Assembly: GCA_947581845.1 (NCBI GenBank)
Contig: CANPVY010000336.1
Span: 1-5,863 of the forward strand
Origin: an uncultured bacterium
Lineage (GTDB): Bacteria; Gemmatimonadota; Gemmatimonadetes; Palauibacterales; KS3-K002
DNA: 5,863 bases
Direction: 5' to 3'
Shown here piece after piece: positions 1 through 5,809 of this stretch. The notes below the pieces were generated by a model. The model saw only the letters and a program-made list of their open reading frames with translations. It did not search any database and was not told the DNA's origin. Position 1 is the stretch's first letter, and each line of letters starts with the position of its first letter. The position numbers were made by a program, and so were the translations under genes.

Positions 1-195
1 CTCGGCGGCCACAGCGTCCCTGTAATCGGCGCTGCCAGTGATCGCCTTCTGGAAGATGGCTGGGTTGGACGTCATGCCGCTGAGCCCGTCCTCAGCGATC
101 AAGCGCTGTAGCTCGCCGCTCGCGATCAAGCTCCTGCGCATATAGTCCAGCCAGACCGACTGGCCGTACTCGCCGAGTTGCTTCAACGGGTTCAT
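1..195 (-). CDS. tal: Transaldolase, N-terminal 65 residues (cut by the window edge)
   Basis: Transaldolase moves a dihydroxyacetone unit between sugar phosphates in the non-oxidative pentose phosphate pathway, in the cytoplasm. The ATG lies at 193-195 on the minus strand, and the frame stays open to the left edge. The first residues read [20 protein letters not shown], followed by a [22 protein letters not shown] block. LGQSVWLDxMRR and GxTSNPAIFxKAI are signatures of the first strands of the TalB-type barrel. The start is supported by a GGAGG site at 203-207, seven bases upstream. The Schiff-base lysine and the rest of the enzyme lie outside the window. It is therefore unknown whether this is a plain transaldolase or a transaldolase/glucose-6-phosphate isomerase fusion, which occurs in several lineages. 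It is divergent from the proS-like gene and has its own promoter at 327-355. Confidence 0.93.
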   Translation of the reverse strand, partial: MNPLKQLGEYGQSVWLDYMRRSLIASGELQRLIAEDGLSGMTSNPAIFQKAITGSADYRDAVAAE

Positions 196-225
196 CCGCC
201 TGCCTCCAGACTAGCTCGCCGCCTC

Positions 226-276
226 CAGCTGGGCTCTCGCGACCGTGAGAGACTGCGAGGACTGGGGAGCCAGCTG
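226..276 (-). promoter_or_regulatory. Hairpin in the tal leader
   Basis: CAGCTGG at 226-232 is the exact reverse complement of CCAGCTG at 270-276. Skipping one bulged base at 233, pairing continues with CTC (234-236) against GAG (267-269), then a wobble pair and one more G-C pair. This gives a stem of about 12 bp around a loop of roughly 26 nt. On the tal transcript it would form between the predicted transcription start and the RBS, ending about 20 nt before the RBS. No known riboswitch class was recognised and there is no T-run after it. It could be a regulatory or stabilising leader structure, or chance in GC-rich DNA. Confidence 0.35.
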
Positions 277-326
277 CCGCCGCCGTTGCGCGCCGATGAT
301 TACATCTTACTCCCAAAGGGTGCCCG

Positions 327-355
327 AGTGTAGCAGGGGAACACACACAGATCAA
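327..355 (-). promoter_or_regulatory. Sigma70-type promoter for tal
   Basis: Read on the minus strand, the sequence is TTGATC (350-355), a 17-nt spacer, then TACACT (327-332). The bases TGC directly before the -10 box give an extended -10 motif. The -35 box matches TTGACA at four of six positions and the -10 box matches TATAAT at four of six, with ideal spacing. The expected transcription start is near 318-321, giving tal a 5' leader of roughly 125 nt. This is inference from sequence; the start has not been mapped. Confidence 0.6.
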
Positions 356-499
356 CCTCGGTTCCCGATCAGCTAGGCGGCGCCCGCACTCTGACCGACG
401 GGCCGGCGTTGACGGCGTGACCACGCCCAACCCTGCCAACCTTGCGACGGGCCCCGCCGGCACGGCAGCTTGCAGCACATTCCCCACGATCAGGCTTGC

Positions 500-505
500 G
501 GGAGA
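500..505 (+). promoter_or_regulatory. Ribosome binding site that sets the proS-like start
   Basis: GGGAGA lies six bases before the ATG at 512. The open frame extends upstream to an ATG at 470, but the 14 extra residues do not resemble the start of any ProRS. The protein beginning at 512 (MRMSQLFGETLR) lines up with the usual family start. A second in-frame ATG at 518 is also possible, with a spacer of 12. Confidence 0.65.
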
Positions 506-511
506 CGCGAC

Positions 512-2278
512 ATGCGCATGTCACAACTCTTCGGGGAGACGCTTCGGGCACCGCCGGCGGAGGCCGAGACGGTCGGGCACGGCCTCCTCGTGAGGGCCGG
601 CTACATTCGCCAGCACGCGCCCGGCATCTTCAGCTACCTGCCCCTTGGCCGCCGGGTCATGCGCAGGATCGTGGCGATACTCCGCGACGAGATGGAGGCG
701 ATCGGCGGCCAGGAGGTGGCCATGCCGATCATCCAGCCGGCCGCGCCTTGGCAGAGAACGGGACGCTGGAAGCACCCGGGCGAGGAACTCGTGCGCTTCA
801 GCGACCGGACGGGGAGGACCCTAGTCATCGGCACGACGCACGAAGAACTCGCGGCCGAGCTCGCCCGAGGCACGATCCGATCCTACCGCCAGCTCCCGGC
901 CCTGCTGTACCAGATCCGGACCAGCTTTCGTGATGAGCGACAGCCTCGGGCCGGCCTGTTGCGGGCCCGGGAGTTCGAGCTGTTGGCCTCCTACAGCTTC
1001 GATCGCGATCCCGTCGGCCTCGACGCACAGTACCGCAGCCACCGCGAGGCCTACTCGCGCATCTTCCAGCGACTGGAGCTCAACGGCGTCATGGCGGTGG
1101 CAGCGGATCCTGGAACCGGCGAGCAGCAAGAGCACGAACTCGTGATCCTGAGCAAGGCCGGTGACGATACGGTGGCGTTGTGTGACTCGTGCGGATACGC
1201 AGCCAACCTGCAGACAGCTCGCTTCAACAAGCCCGCACCCGCGGTCGAGCAGCAGCGCCCGCTCGAGAAAGTGGCAACACCGGGCGCCCAGACGATTCAA
1301 TCGCTGGCGGAATTCCTCAATGTGCCCAAGGAACGCACCGCGAAGGTGGTCCTCTTCGCGGCCAGGCTGCCGGGGGAGCCCGCCAGAGTGCGCGCAGTTC
1401 GAGAGGTGGTCGTGATGGCGCTGGTGCGCGGTGACATGGAGGTCAGCGAGAGGAAGCTGAGCAGAGCCATCAACGCCAGCTGGATGCGTCCGGCGGATAT
1501 TGCCACAGCCCGCGCTGTCGGCGCGGTGCCCGGATATGCCTCGCCGGTCGGCCTCCGGTCCGACGATCTCGTCGTGGTGGCGGACGATCTGGTGGCCGCG
1601 TCTCCCAACCTGATCTGCGGCGCCAACGAGGAGGGGTTTCACTTGCTGAACGTGAACTTCGGGCGCGATTGTCACGCGGACGTCGTCGCGGACATCGTGG
1701 CGGCATTCGCCCGAGCGCCCTGCCCTCAGTGCCGCGCACCGCTGCAGCTGGCTGCGGCAGTCGAGATCGCGAGCCTCCATCGATGGGACCTTGCCTTTAG
1801 CGAAGCGTTGGAGATTACCTTCCAGGACCAGGATGGCAGCGTCCGGCCGATCGCCATGGGAGCCTTTGGGATCGGTCTCGGCCGGCTACTGGCCTGCATC
1901 GCGGAGCAGCACCACGACGAGCACGGGCTGCGGCTACCCGTCAGCGTGGCACCCTACGAGGTCTGTTTGGTCGCGATCGCGGGCGGCGGGGAAGCAGTCA
2001 GCCGCCAGGCTGATGCGGTCTATGCGGCGCTACGCGATGCAGGAACCGAAGTGCTGTACGACGACCGCGATGTCAGTAGCGGTGTGAAGTTCAACGACGC
2101 CGATCTCATCGGAATCCCACTGCGTGCCACACTGGGCGCTCGATCGCTCCGGGCCGGCGGAGTCGAGTTGAAGCGGCGCGATCGGGACGAGCGGCAGATC
2201 GCCGCCATCGACACGGTTGCAGAGTCAGCAGCGCGGATTCTTGCTGAATCGCGTGACAAATCGCAGCCGGGGACCTAG
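512..2278 (+). CDS. proS: Prolyl-tRNA synthetase, bacterial type with editing domain, divergent active site
   Basis: The family attaches proline to tRNA-Pro in the cytoplasm: class II synthetase, bacterial form with an inserted editing domain. The protein has 588 residues, slightly longer than the usual 565-580. Visible parts are the N-terminal motif-1 region (SYLPLGRRVMRR, GGQEVAMPIIQP, residues 41-76), the TxE loop (TTHEE, 108-112), motif 2 FRDE (139-142), a CxxC pair (224/227), the INS editing domain (about 228-403), a second CxxC (404/407), motif 3 GIGLGR (453-458) and the anticodon-binding domain (about 484-588, with DDRD and GVKFNDADLIGIP). In the INS domain the likely editing lysine (K278 in RTAKVV) and the GxxxP loop (GYASP, 341-345) are kept. 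Three usually invariant blocks are altered. REFxMKDxYSF reads REFELLASYSF (153-163). The GGSxSHEF region reads GEQQEHEL (203-210). GHIFxLGTxYSEAL reads ASLHRWDLAFSEAL (420-433). Membership of the family is certain. Whether the protein is the housekeeping enzyme or a specialised paralog is open. There is no frameshift or internal stop. Confidence 0.9.
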   Translation: MRMSQLFGETLRAPPAEAETVGHGLLVRAGYIRQHAPGIFSYLPLGRRVMRRIVAILRDEMEAIGGQEVAMPIIQPAAPWQRTGRWKHPGEELVRFSDRTGRTLVIGTTHEELAAELARGTIRSYRQLPALLYQIRTSFRDERQPRAGLLRAREFELLASYSFDRDPVGLDAQYRSHREAYSRIFQRLELNGVMAVAADPGTGEQQEHELVILSKAGDDTVALCDSCGYAANLQTARFNKPAPAVEQQRPLEKVATPGAQTIQSLAEFLNVPKERTAKVVLFAARLPGEPARVRAVREVVVMALVRGDMEVSERKLSRAINASWMRPADIATARAVGAVPGYASPVGLRSDDLVVVADDLVAASPNLICGANEEGFHLLNVNFGRDCHADVVADIVAAFARAPCPQCRAPLQLAAAVEIASLHRWDLAFSEALEITFQDQDGSVRPIAMGAFGIGLGRLLACIAEQHHDEHGLRLPVSVAPYEVCLVAIAGGGEAVSRQADAVYAALRDAGTEVLYDDRDVSSGVKFNDADLIGIPLRATLGARSLRAGGVELKRRDRDERQIAAIDTVAESAARILAESRDKSQPGT

Positions 2279-2418
2279 TCGCCCGACGCGATACAACCCA
2301 AGGCCGAACATCGACGCTGCTGGGCCCCCGCTCCGGTGAGGACGCGCAGCGCCACGAATACGAGCTGTGCTCTCAGCCACCGAGGCGCAGTTAGCGCGAT
2401 CCACTGGCCGGTGATGAC
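2279..2418. other. Convergent gap between the proS-like gene and the methyltransferase
   Basis: The 140 bp between two genes that end towards each other would be expected to hold a terminator. The only pairing noticed is CGCTGC (near 2314) with GCAGCG (near 2347), separated by a long loop and with no T-run on either side. No convincing intrinsic terminator, RNA gene or small ORF is seen. Confidence 0.4.
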
Positions 2419-3225
2419 TCAGACCCGAGGGGCAATCAGAAGCAGGTGGTCGTTCCGGACCGTGATGTTGAATGGATCTGGATACGCTAACATGATGCGA
2501 CTTTGAAACGACCGGAGTGCGGCCAAGAACTCGGCTGGCGTGTAGAAGTCAAATGTGGAGTAGCAGCGCCCGTGCGCCTGCTCCATCAATCGGCGCAGGG
2601 TCTTGCACATCCTCCACGGCCTCTCCTCCAGCCTCGCGAAGCGAAACTGCGGGTAAGGGGCTAGGGCTGCCCACAAACGCTGTTCGCCGTGAAGCCGCGT
2701 TTCCCGCTCCGCGAAGCCCGGAAAGAACCGTCCCCACACCGTACGCGCATTCTGTTCCGGTGTTCGCGTGTAGACCAGTAGCAGACCGCCAGGGCGCAGG
2801 ACGCGTACTGCCGCGGCGAGGAAAGCATCGAGCTGGAAGTGGTGAACCGCGTTGAAAGAAAGAAGGGCGTCAAACGAACCATCGCGGAATGGAAGCGCCT
2901 CCGCGAGAGCAACCACCCGATCCAGACTCATATCCCGCGTGCGACCACTGCTCACCATGAACCGGCTGGCATCGCACGCCACTCCCTGGCACACCAAGCC
3001 GGCCTCCGCGGTGGCAGTCTCGATCACCGCTTCGATGTACCGCCCCGTGCCCGACCCGACCTCCAGCACACGAAGCGCGGAGCCCGGCTTTCTCCCCTCC
3101 GCCACCAGGCCGCAGACGTAACGGACCGTCGCTCGGTCGAGATCGCGCAGAGTACGGTAGCGCCGCGCTACCGCGGAGAAGCGATCAACGCGCGCCGGGT
3201 GCAGGGTTTCCCTTAGGTGACGCAT
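2419..3225 (-). CDS. Class I SAM-dependent methyltransferase (UbiE/Methyltransf_11-like)
   Basis: The protein has 268 residues with a Rossmann-type methyltransferase core and no signal peptide or membrane segment, so it is probably cytosolic. Motif I, the SAM-binding glycine loop, is VLEVGSGTGRY (residues 53-63). The acidic residue at the end of strand 2 is probably D85 in GVACDAS. The motif around strand 4 is LPFRDGSFDALLSFNAVHHF (111-130), and strand 5 follows RVLRPGGLLLVYTR (141-154). The C-terminal part (about 160-268) contains FDFYTPAEFLAALRSF, a pattern common in small-molecule methyltransferases of this type. The substrate cannot be told from sequence. No strong Shine-Dalgarno site precedes the ATG at 3225. 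No nearer in-frame ATG exists before residue 90, and residues 12 onwards look conserved, so this start is kept with moderate confidence. The gene stands alone: convergent with the proS-like gene and about 400 bp from the dipeptidase upstream. Confidence 0.85.
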   Translation of the reverse strand: MRHLRETLHPARVDRFSAVARRYRTLRDLDRATVRYVCGLVAEGRKPGSALRVLEVGSGTGRYIEAVIETATAEAGLVCQGVACDASRFMVSSGRTRDMSLDRVVALAEALPFRDGSFDALLSFNAVHHFQLDAFLAAAVRVLRPGGLLLVYTRTPEQNARTVWGRFFPGFAERETRLHGEQRLWAALAPYPQFRFARLEERPWRMCKTLRRLMEQAHGRCYSTFDFYTPAEFLAALRSFQSRIMLAYPDPFNITVRNDHLLLIAPRV

Positions 3226-3378
3226 AGCCAGGAACCGATGCTCTGGTAACGGGCCAAACCACTTCCCTCACCCGTCCACAGCCCATCCCTGGTGACCCTC
3301 GTCACGCAACCGAACGCGCACCTGCGGCACGGATGCCGGCCCCACTGGCCTGGCCACCCCAGACCGCAGGGCGCAATC

Positions 3379-3398
3379 CAGGCCGCCTGGGCGGCCTG
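3379..3398. terminator. Perfect GC-rich hairpin, possible terminator or leader structure
   Basis: CAGGCCGC (3379-3386) and GCGGCCTG (3391-3398) are exact reverse complements around a 4-nt loop, CTGG. On the plus strand the stem is followed by TTCTGTGTCCTT, a poor T-run. On the minus strand it is followed by GATTGCGCC, with no T-run. It lies about 230 bp past the dipeptidase stop. It could end read-through from the operon, or sit at the start of the methyltransferase leader if the weak promoter at 3417-3446 is real. Confidence 0.35.
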
Positions 3399-3416
3399 TT
3401 CTGTGTCCTTAGATCA

Positions 3417-3446
3417 AATTTACCGGCTGCTTAGGGGAACCGTCCA
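3417..3446 (-). promoter_or_regulatory. Weak promoter candidate for the methyltransferase
   Basis: On the minus strand TGGACG (3441-3446) and TAAATT (3417-3422) are separated by 18 nt. Each box matches the sigma70 consensus at four of six positions. It lies in the most AT-rich patch of the intergenic region, about 190 bp before the methyltransferase ATG. Matches of this quality arise by chance, so this is only a candidate. Confidence 0.22.
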
Positions 3447-3628
3447 GCGAGAAATCTGACAATGTGGAATGTCCATCTGGGCCTGTTAGCCAGACGACAG
3501 AGGACTGCACCCGGGGCCGCAGTTGTGGTATATGTGACCCTCGCGCCAACCACCAGCCATTCCCCTGAAGTCCAGCCGCGTCGTGCAAGCCATCCAGAGG
3601 GAAAGATCAGCCCGGGTCCGGGACTCCG

Positions 3629-4768
3629 TCAGCGCCAGCCGGCCTGCAGCACCCGCTGCGCGTTTCCGCCGAGGATTCTCTTGACGTCGCCTTCGGCAAC
3701 ACCGCGCTCCAGCAGCATCGCCGTGAAGCGCCCCAGCTGCGACGCGTCACGCACATCGTCAGGCGGATCGGTGAACCCGTCGAAATCGCTGCCGAGCGCG
3801 ATGTGATCCCAGGAGCCGGTCACGTCGTGGATGTGCTCGATCGTCTTCCAAACGCTAGGCAGCCCGTGCCGTGGTCGAGCGGCATCCAGCCAGTAGTTCA
3901 TCAGGATCACACCCACAACGCCGCCTGTGCGGGCGATCTCACGGATCTCCTCATCGCTGAGGTTATACGGGTCGGGATTGTACCGTGTCACGCCCACATG
4001 GCTCGCCATTATGGGACGTTCCGCGTCGATCTCCGCATATATCGCCTCCCGTGCCTCGGGCGTGCAGTGCGTGACGTCCACAATCATGGGTAGCGTCATC
4101 ATCTTGGCCAGCACTGCGCGCCCGAAATCAGTCAGCGGTGGCGACCCGAAGGCGCCGAGTCTGAAATGGCACAGGTCACGCACGAACATGTCCTTGGGAA
4201 TCGCGTCCACGTGCGCCGCGACACCGTTGGGATAGAAATGGCAGAGCGTCAGCATGGCCACGCCCCGCCGCGCCAGTACGTCCAGATTGTCCGGATCGCC
4301 TTCTAGGACGTGCGCCCCTTCTATCGTATGGACCACCGCGAGCTTGCCCGCCTCACGGATCCGGACTACGTCGGCCGCCGAGCGCGCCAGCTCAACCCGC
4401 TCGGGACGCCGGCGGACCTCTCGCTCCATGGCGTCCATCATCTCCAGCAACCGCTGAAAGAGGCTGCCACTCGTCAGCTTCCGGTAGACCGGGACCAGCA
4501 GAAAAGCCGCAGCGTTGAGCGCGAAGCAGTCCTCGAACAGTCCTCGCTCGGGAAGGTAGAGCGCGGACCAGATCACGCCGACGCCCCCCTTCTCGAGCAC
4601 CGTGAAATCCGAGCGCGAAGAGAACGGGTCGAAGGTCTTACCCGACCAGTAGTGCCGCCAAAGGTTGCGGCGGAACAGATACGCCTTCAGGGATGGGTGG
4701 ACGTGAACATCGACCAGGGGCGCCTCCTCGTGCAGTCGCGCGATCCGATCATCCAGGCTGTCATTCAT
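3629..4768 (-). CDS. Peptidase M19 (membrane/renal dipeptidase family)
   Basis: M19 enzymes are zinc-dependent dipeptidases that cleave dipeptides, often including D-amino-acid forms, with an amidohydrolase-type barrel. The protein has 379 residues, normal for bacterial members, and no signal peptide, so it is probably cytosolic. Metal and substrate residues are visible: H22 and H24 in VDVHVHPS, the bridging glutamate E150 in HTIEGAHVL, H177 in LCHFYPNG, H234 in VDVTH, H257 in ASHVGVTR, D328 in GSDFDGF, and the C-terminal GGNAQRVL. The first ligand pair is HxH where renal dipeptidase has HxD. The ATG at 4768 is preceded by GGGGG (4775-4779) at a six-base spacing, an acceptable RBS. The gene begins 39 bp after the Vps62-like gene ends on the same strand, so the two are probably one operon. 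The substrate is unknown; D-peptide or peptidoglycan-fragment turnover is a family-based guess. Confidence 0.85.
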   Translation of the reverse strand: MNDSLDDRIARLHEEAPLVDVHVHPSLKAYLFRRNLWRHYWSGKTFDPFSSRSDFTVLEKGGVGVIWSALYLPERGLFEDCFALNAAAFLLVPVYRKLTSGSLFQRLLEMMDAMEREVRRRPERVELARSAADVVRIREAGKLAVVHTIEGAHVLEGDPDNLDVLARRGVAMLTLCHFYPNGVAAHVDAIPKDMFVRDLCHFRLGAFGSPPLTDFGRAVLAKMMTLPMIVDVTHCTPEAREAIYAEIDAERPIMASHVGVTRYNPDPYNLSDEEIREIARTGGVVGVILMNYWLDAARPRHGLPSVWKTIEHIHDVTGSWDHIALGSDFDGFTDPPDDVRDASQLGRFTAMLLERGVAEGDVKRILGGNAQRVLQAGWR

Positions 4769-4780
4769 AGCTCGCCCCCG

Positions 4781-4809
4781 GACTGGCCGTCTGATCCACT
4801 GGCCGAGTC
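4781..4809 (-). repeat. Imperfect inverted repeat in the operon gap
   Basis: GACTGGCC (4781-4788) can pair with GGCC (4801-4804) plus AGTC (4806-4809), with G4805 bulged out and a 12-nt loop. On the minus-strand transcript it overlaps the stop codon of the Vps62-like gene (4808-4810) and sits just before the dipeptidase RBS. ACTGGCCG also occurs twice in direct orientation here (4782-4789 and 4798-4805). It might influence coupling or mRNA processing between the two genes, or be chance. Confidence 0.25.
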
Positions 4810-5794
4810 AGATGTCCTGGTACGGGTTGTAGGTGTACTGAGTGCTCACCGGACCCCAACCCTGCGCGTAGCGAATGACGAAGCGCGCTGGATCGGTCCC
4901 GATCTCACCGATCGGGCTCGTATCATTGTGGTCGTTCCAGGACCAGGGTGGATTGGCCGCGCCGCCATGCAGTCTCCTCTTGTCCCGGTACACGAAGCCC
5001 CACTTGCCGCTCTTGTTTTGCCGGAAGACCCGGTCGTGGAAACGGTGATCCCAGAAACCGCCGGCAGCGAAGATGTCGACCAGCTCGTATTCCAGCGCTC
5101 GAGTATTGGGCTGCTCGCTCTCGTCAATCGTGCCCGGTGTCGATGTTTCCTCCTTCGGGTTGTAGTACCAGATCTGGTCGCCGCCACCCCAGTGCTTATG
5201 GTCGCCTCGGATCCCGTGCCCGCGCGCCTCGATGTAGAGCTTCACCCGTCCGGTGGCTCGATCGAGCCAGATATTGCCGTCCACCGTCTCGTTGAACTTG
5301 ACGACCCGCAGGCTGTTCTTGAACGCCGGCTGGGACTTCCCGACTGCCGTCGGCCTGCGGGGTTCCGTGTGCAGATAGAAGTTCGCGTGCGCCACCGTCA
5401 CCACACCGTCCACCAGGCCTTGCGGCTCCTTCGTGACGACCAGCAGCGCGCCTTCCATGTCATGGAAGTGCTCGTCGAGCCGGTCCCGGATGATGTCGTA
5501 GAGGTTGCCGGGTTTGTCCCGCTTCCACCAGTCGAGGATGTGATAGGTCGCGTAGAGCAGGTAGTAATGCGTCGTCGTTTCACAGACGCTGTAGTAGATC
5601 TTCGCGCCGATAAGCGCATTCTTGTTCTTCTGGTACAGCTCCTCCAGTGCGTCCGGGTTATCGGCGACCGTCTTGAAGGAGCCAGCGAAGTCAATCGGTG
5701 CGATTTGGTCAGCTAGCACCCACTCGTTGCTCACCTTTTGCGCGAAGACCGGAGCATACTTGGCCGCCAGCTTTCTCGCCTCGACCGCGTTCAT
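4808..5794 (-). CDS. Uncharacterised protein with Vps62/NPP1-like motifs
   Basis: I do not recognise a named family with certainty. The protein has 328 residues, is rich in Trp, Tyr and His, and has no signal peptide or membrane segment. Residues 109-114 read HFHDME, matching the HxHDxE core of the metal-binding GHRHDWE heptapeptide of NPP1/NLP proteins and resembling the HEGDWE motif of Vps62-type proteins. As in those families it is followed by a hydrophobic strand (GALLVV) and, after a spacer, by VTVAHANFYLH (133-143). A second similar unit, KLYIEARGHGIRG (185-197), recalls the VYVAxGSH repeat of Vps62. The C-terminal part has DIFAAGGFWDHRF (240-252), PPWSWNDHND (282-291) and EIGTDPARFV (297-306). 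The N-terminus begins RKLAAKYAPVFAQ. Fold membership and a divalent-metal site formed by H109, H111, D112 and E114 are inference. It is the first visible gene of a probable operon with the dipeptidase. An ATG at 5812 would add six residues but lacks an RBS. Confidence 0.8.
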   Translation of the reverse strand: MNAVEARKLAAKYAPVFAQKVSNEWVLADQIAPIDFAGSFKTVADNPDALEELYQKNKNALIGAKIYYSVCETTTHYYLLYATYHILDWWKRDKPGNLYDIIRDRLDEHFHDMEGALLVVTKEPQGLVDGVVTVAHANFYLHTEPRRPTAVGKSQPAFKNSLRVVKFNETVDGNIWLDRATGRVKLYIEARGHGIRGDHKHWGGGDQIWYYNPKEETSTPGTIDESEQPNTRALEYELVDIFAAGGFWDHRFHDRVFRQNKSGKWGFVYRDKRRLHGGAANPPWSWNDHNDTSPIGEIGTDPARFVIRYAQGWGPVSTQYTYNPYQDI

Positions 5795-5802
5795 GGGATC
5801 AG

Positions 5803-5809
5803 CCTCCTT
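5803..5809 (-). promoter_or_regulatory. Strong RBS that sets the start of the Vps62-like gene
   Basis: The minus strand reads AAGGAGG eight bases before the ATG at 5794. The alternative in-frame ATG at 5812 would place this site inside its own first codons and has no Shine-Dalgarno upstream, so 5794 is the better start. The remaining upstream sequence to the window edge is locally AT-rich (TTAAGCTTAGATA around 5830-5842) and may hold a -10 box, but no paired -35 box is clear. Confidence 0.8.

Larger units (their letters stand above)
196..511. other. Divergent intergenic region between tal and the proS-like gene
   Basis: This stretch of about 316 bp separates two genes transcribed away from each other. 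The minus strand holds the tal promoter (327-355), the tal leader hairpin (226-276) and the tal RBS (203-207). For the plus-strand gene only the RBS (500-505) is clear. A TTGAC at 409-413 has no matching -10 box at normal spacing, so no proS promoter is called. A short inverted repeat (GGCGT at 414-418, ACGCC at 423-427) lies near it and could be chance. I looked for the T-box antiterminator consensus (AGGGTGGNACCGCG) upstream of the synthetase and did not find it. No credible small gene is seen. Confidence 0.6.
3226..3628. other. Gene-free stretch between dipeptidase and methyltransferase
   Basis: This stretch of about 400 bp lies downstream of the dipeptidase stop and upstream of the methyltransferase start, both on the minus strand. 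It contains a perfect 8-bp hairpin (3379-3398) and a locally AT-rich patch (3408-3425) with a weak minus-strand promoter match. Just after the dipeptidase stop there is a short CCCG/CGGG stem (about 3611-3622), followed on the minus strand by CTGATCTTTCCC, which is too weak to call a terminator. No tRNA signature (TTCGAAT-type T-loop), no repeat array and no credible small protein were found. A plus-strand frame from 3462 runs into the dipeptidase antisense and looks spurious. Confidence 0.5.

Noticed and set aside
341..350. ACACACACAG dinucleotide run
   Set aside because: It is too short for a microsatellite and is simply the spacer of the tal promoter.
92..487. Minus-strand open frame of 131 codons overlapping tal
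   Set aside because: It is in a different frame from the clearly recognisable transaldolase start, covers its promoter, and has no family resemblance.
470..511. Upstream start for the proS-like protein
   Set aside because: The 14 extra residues do not fit the family N-terminus, and a GGGAGA site is correctly spaced for the ATG at 512.
196..511. T-box or other known riboswitch ahead of the synthetase
   Set aside because: The T-box consensus was not found, and no other riboswitch core was recognised.
442..933. Plus-strand open frame of 163 codons overlapping the start of the proS-like gene
   Set aside because: It is an Arg/Pro/Gly-rich out-of-frame shadow. The overlapping frame has definite ProRS motifs.
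821..1780. Minus-strand open frame of 319 codons
   Set aside because: It is entirely antisense to the proS-like gene, with no recognisable domain. Long antisense frames are expected opposite GC-rich genes.
3462..3806. Plus-strand small ORF in the intergenic region
   Set aside because: Half of it is antisense to the dipeptidase C-terminus. It has low-complexity Pro/Ser/Arg content, and I see no RBS or family resemblance.
4310..5716. Plus-strand open frame of 468 codons
   Set aside because: It lies antisense across both the dipeptidase and the Vps62-like gene, resembles no family, and is explained by the codon bias of the two real minus-strand genes, which have clear motifs and RBSs.
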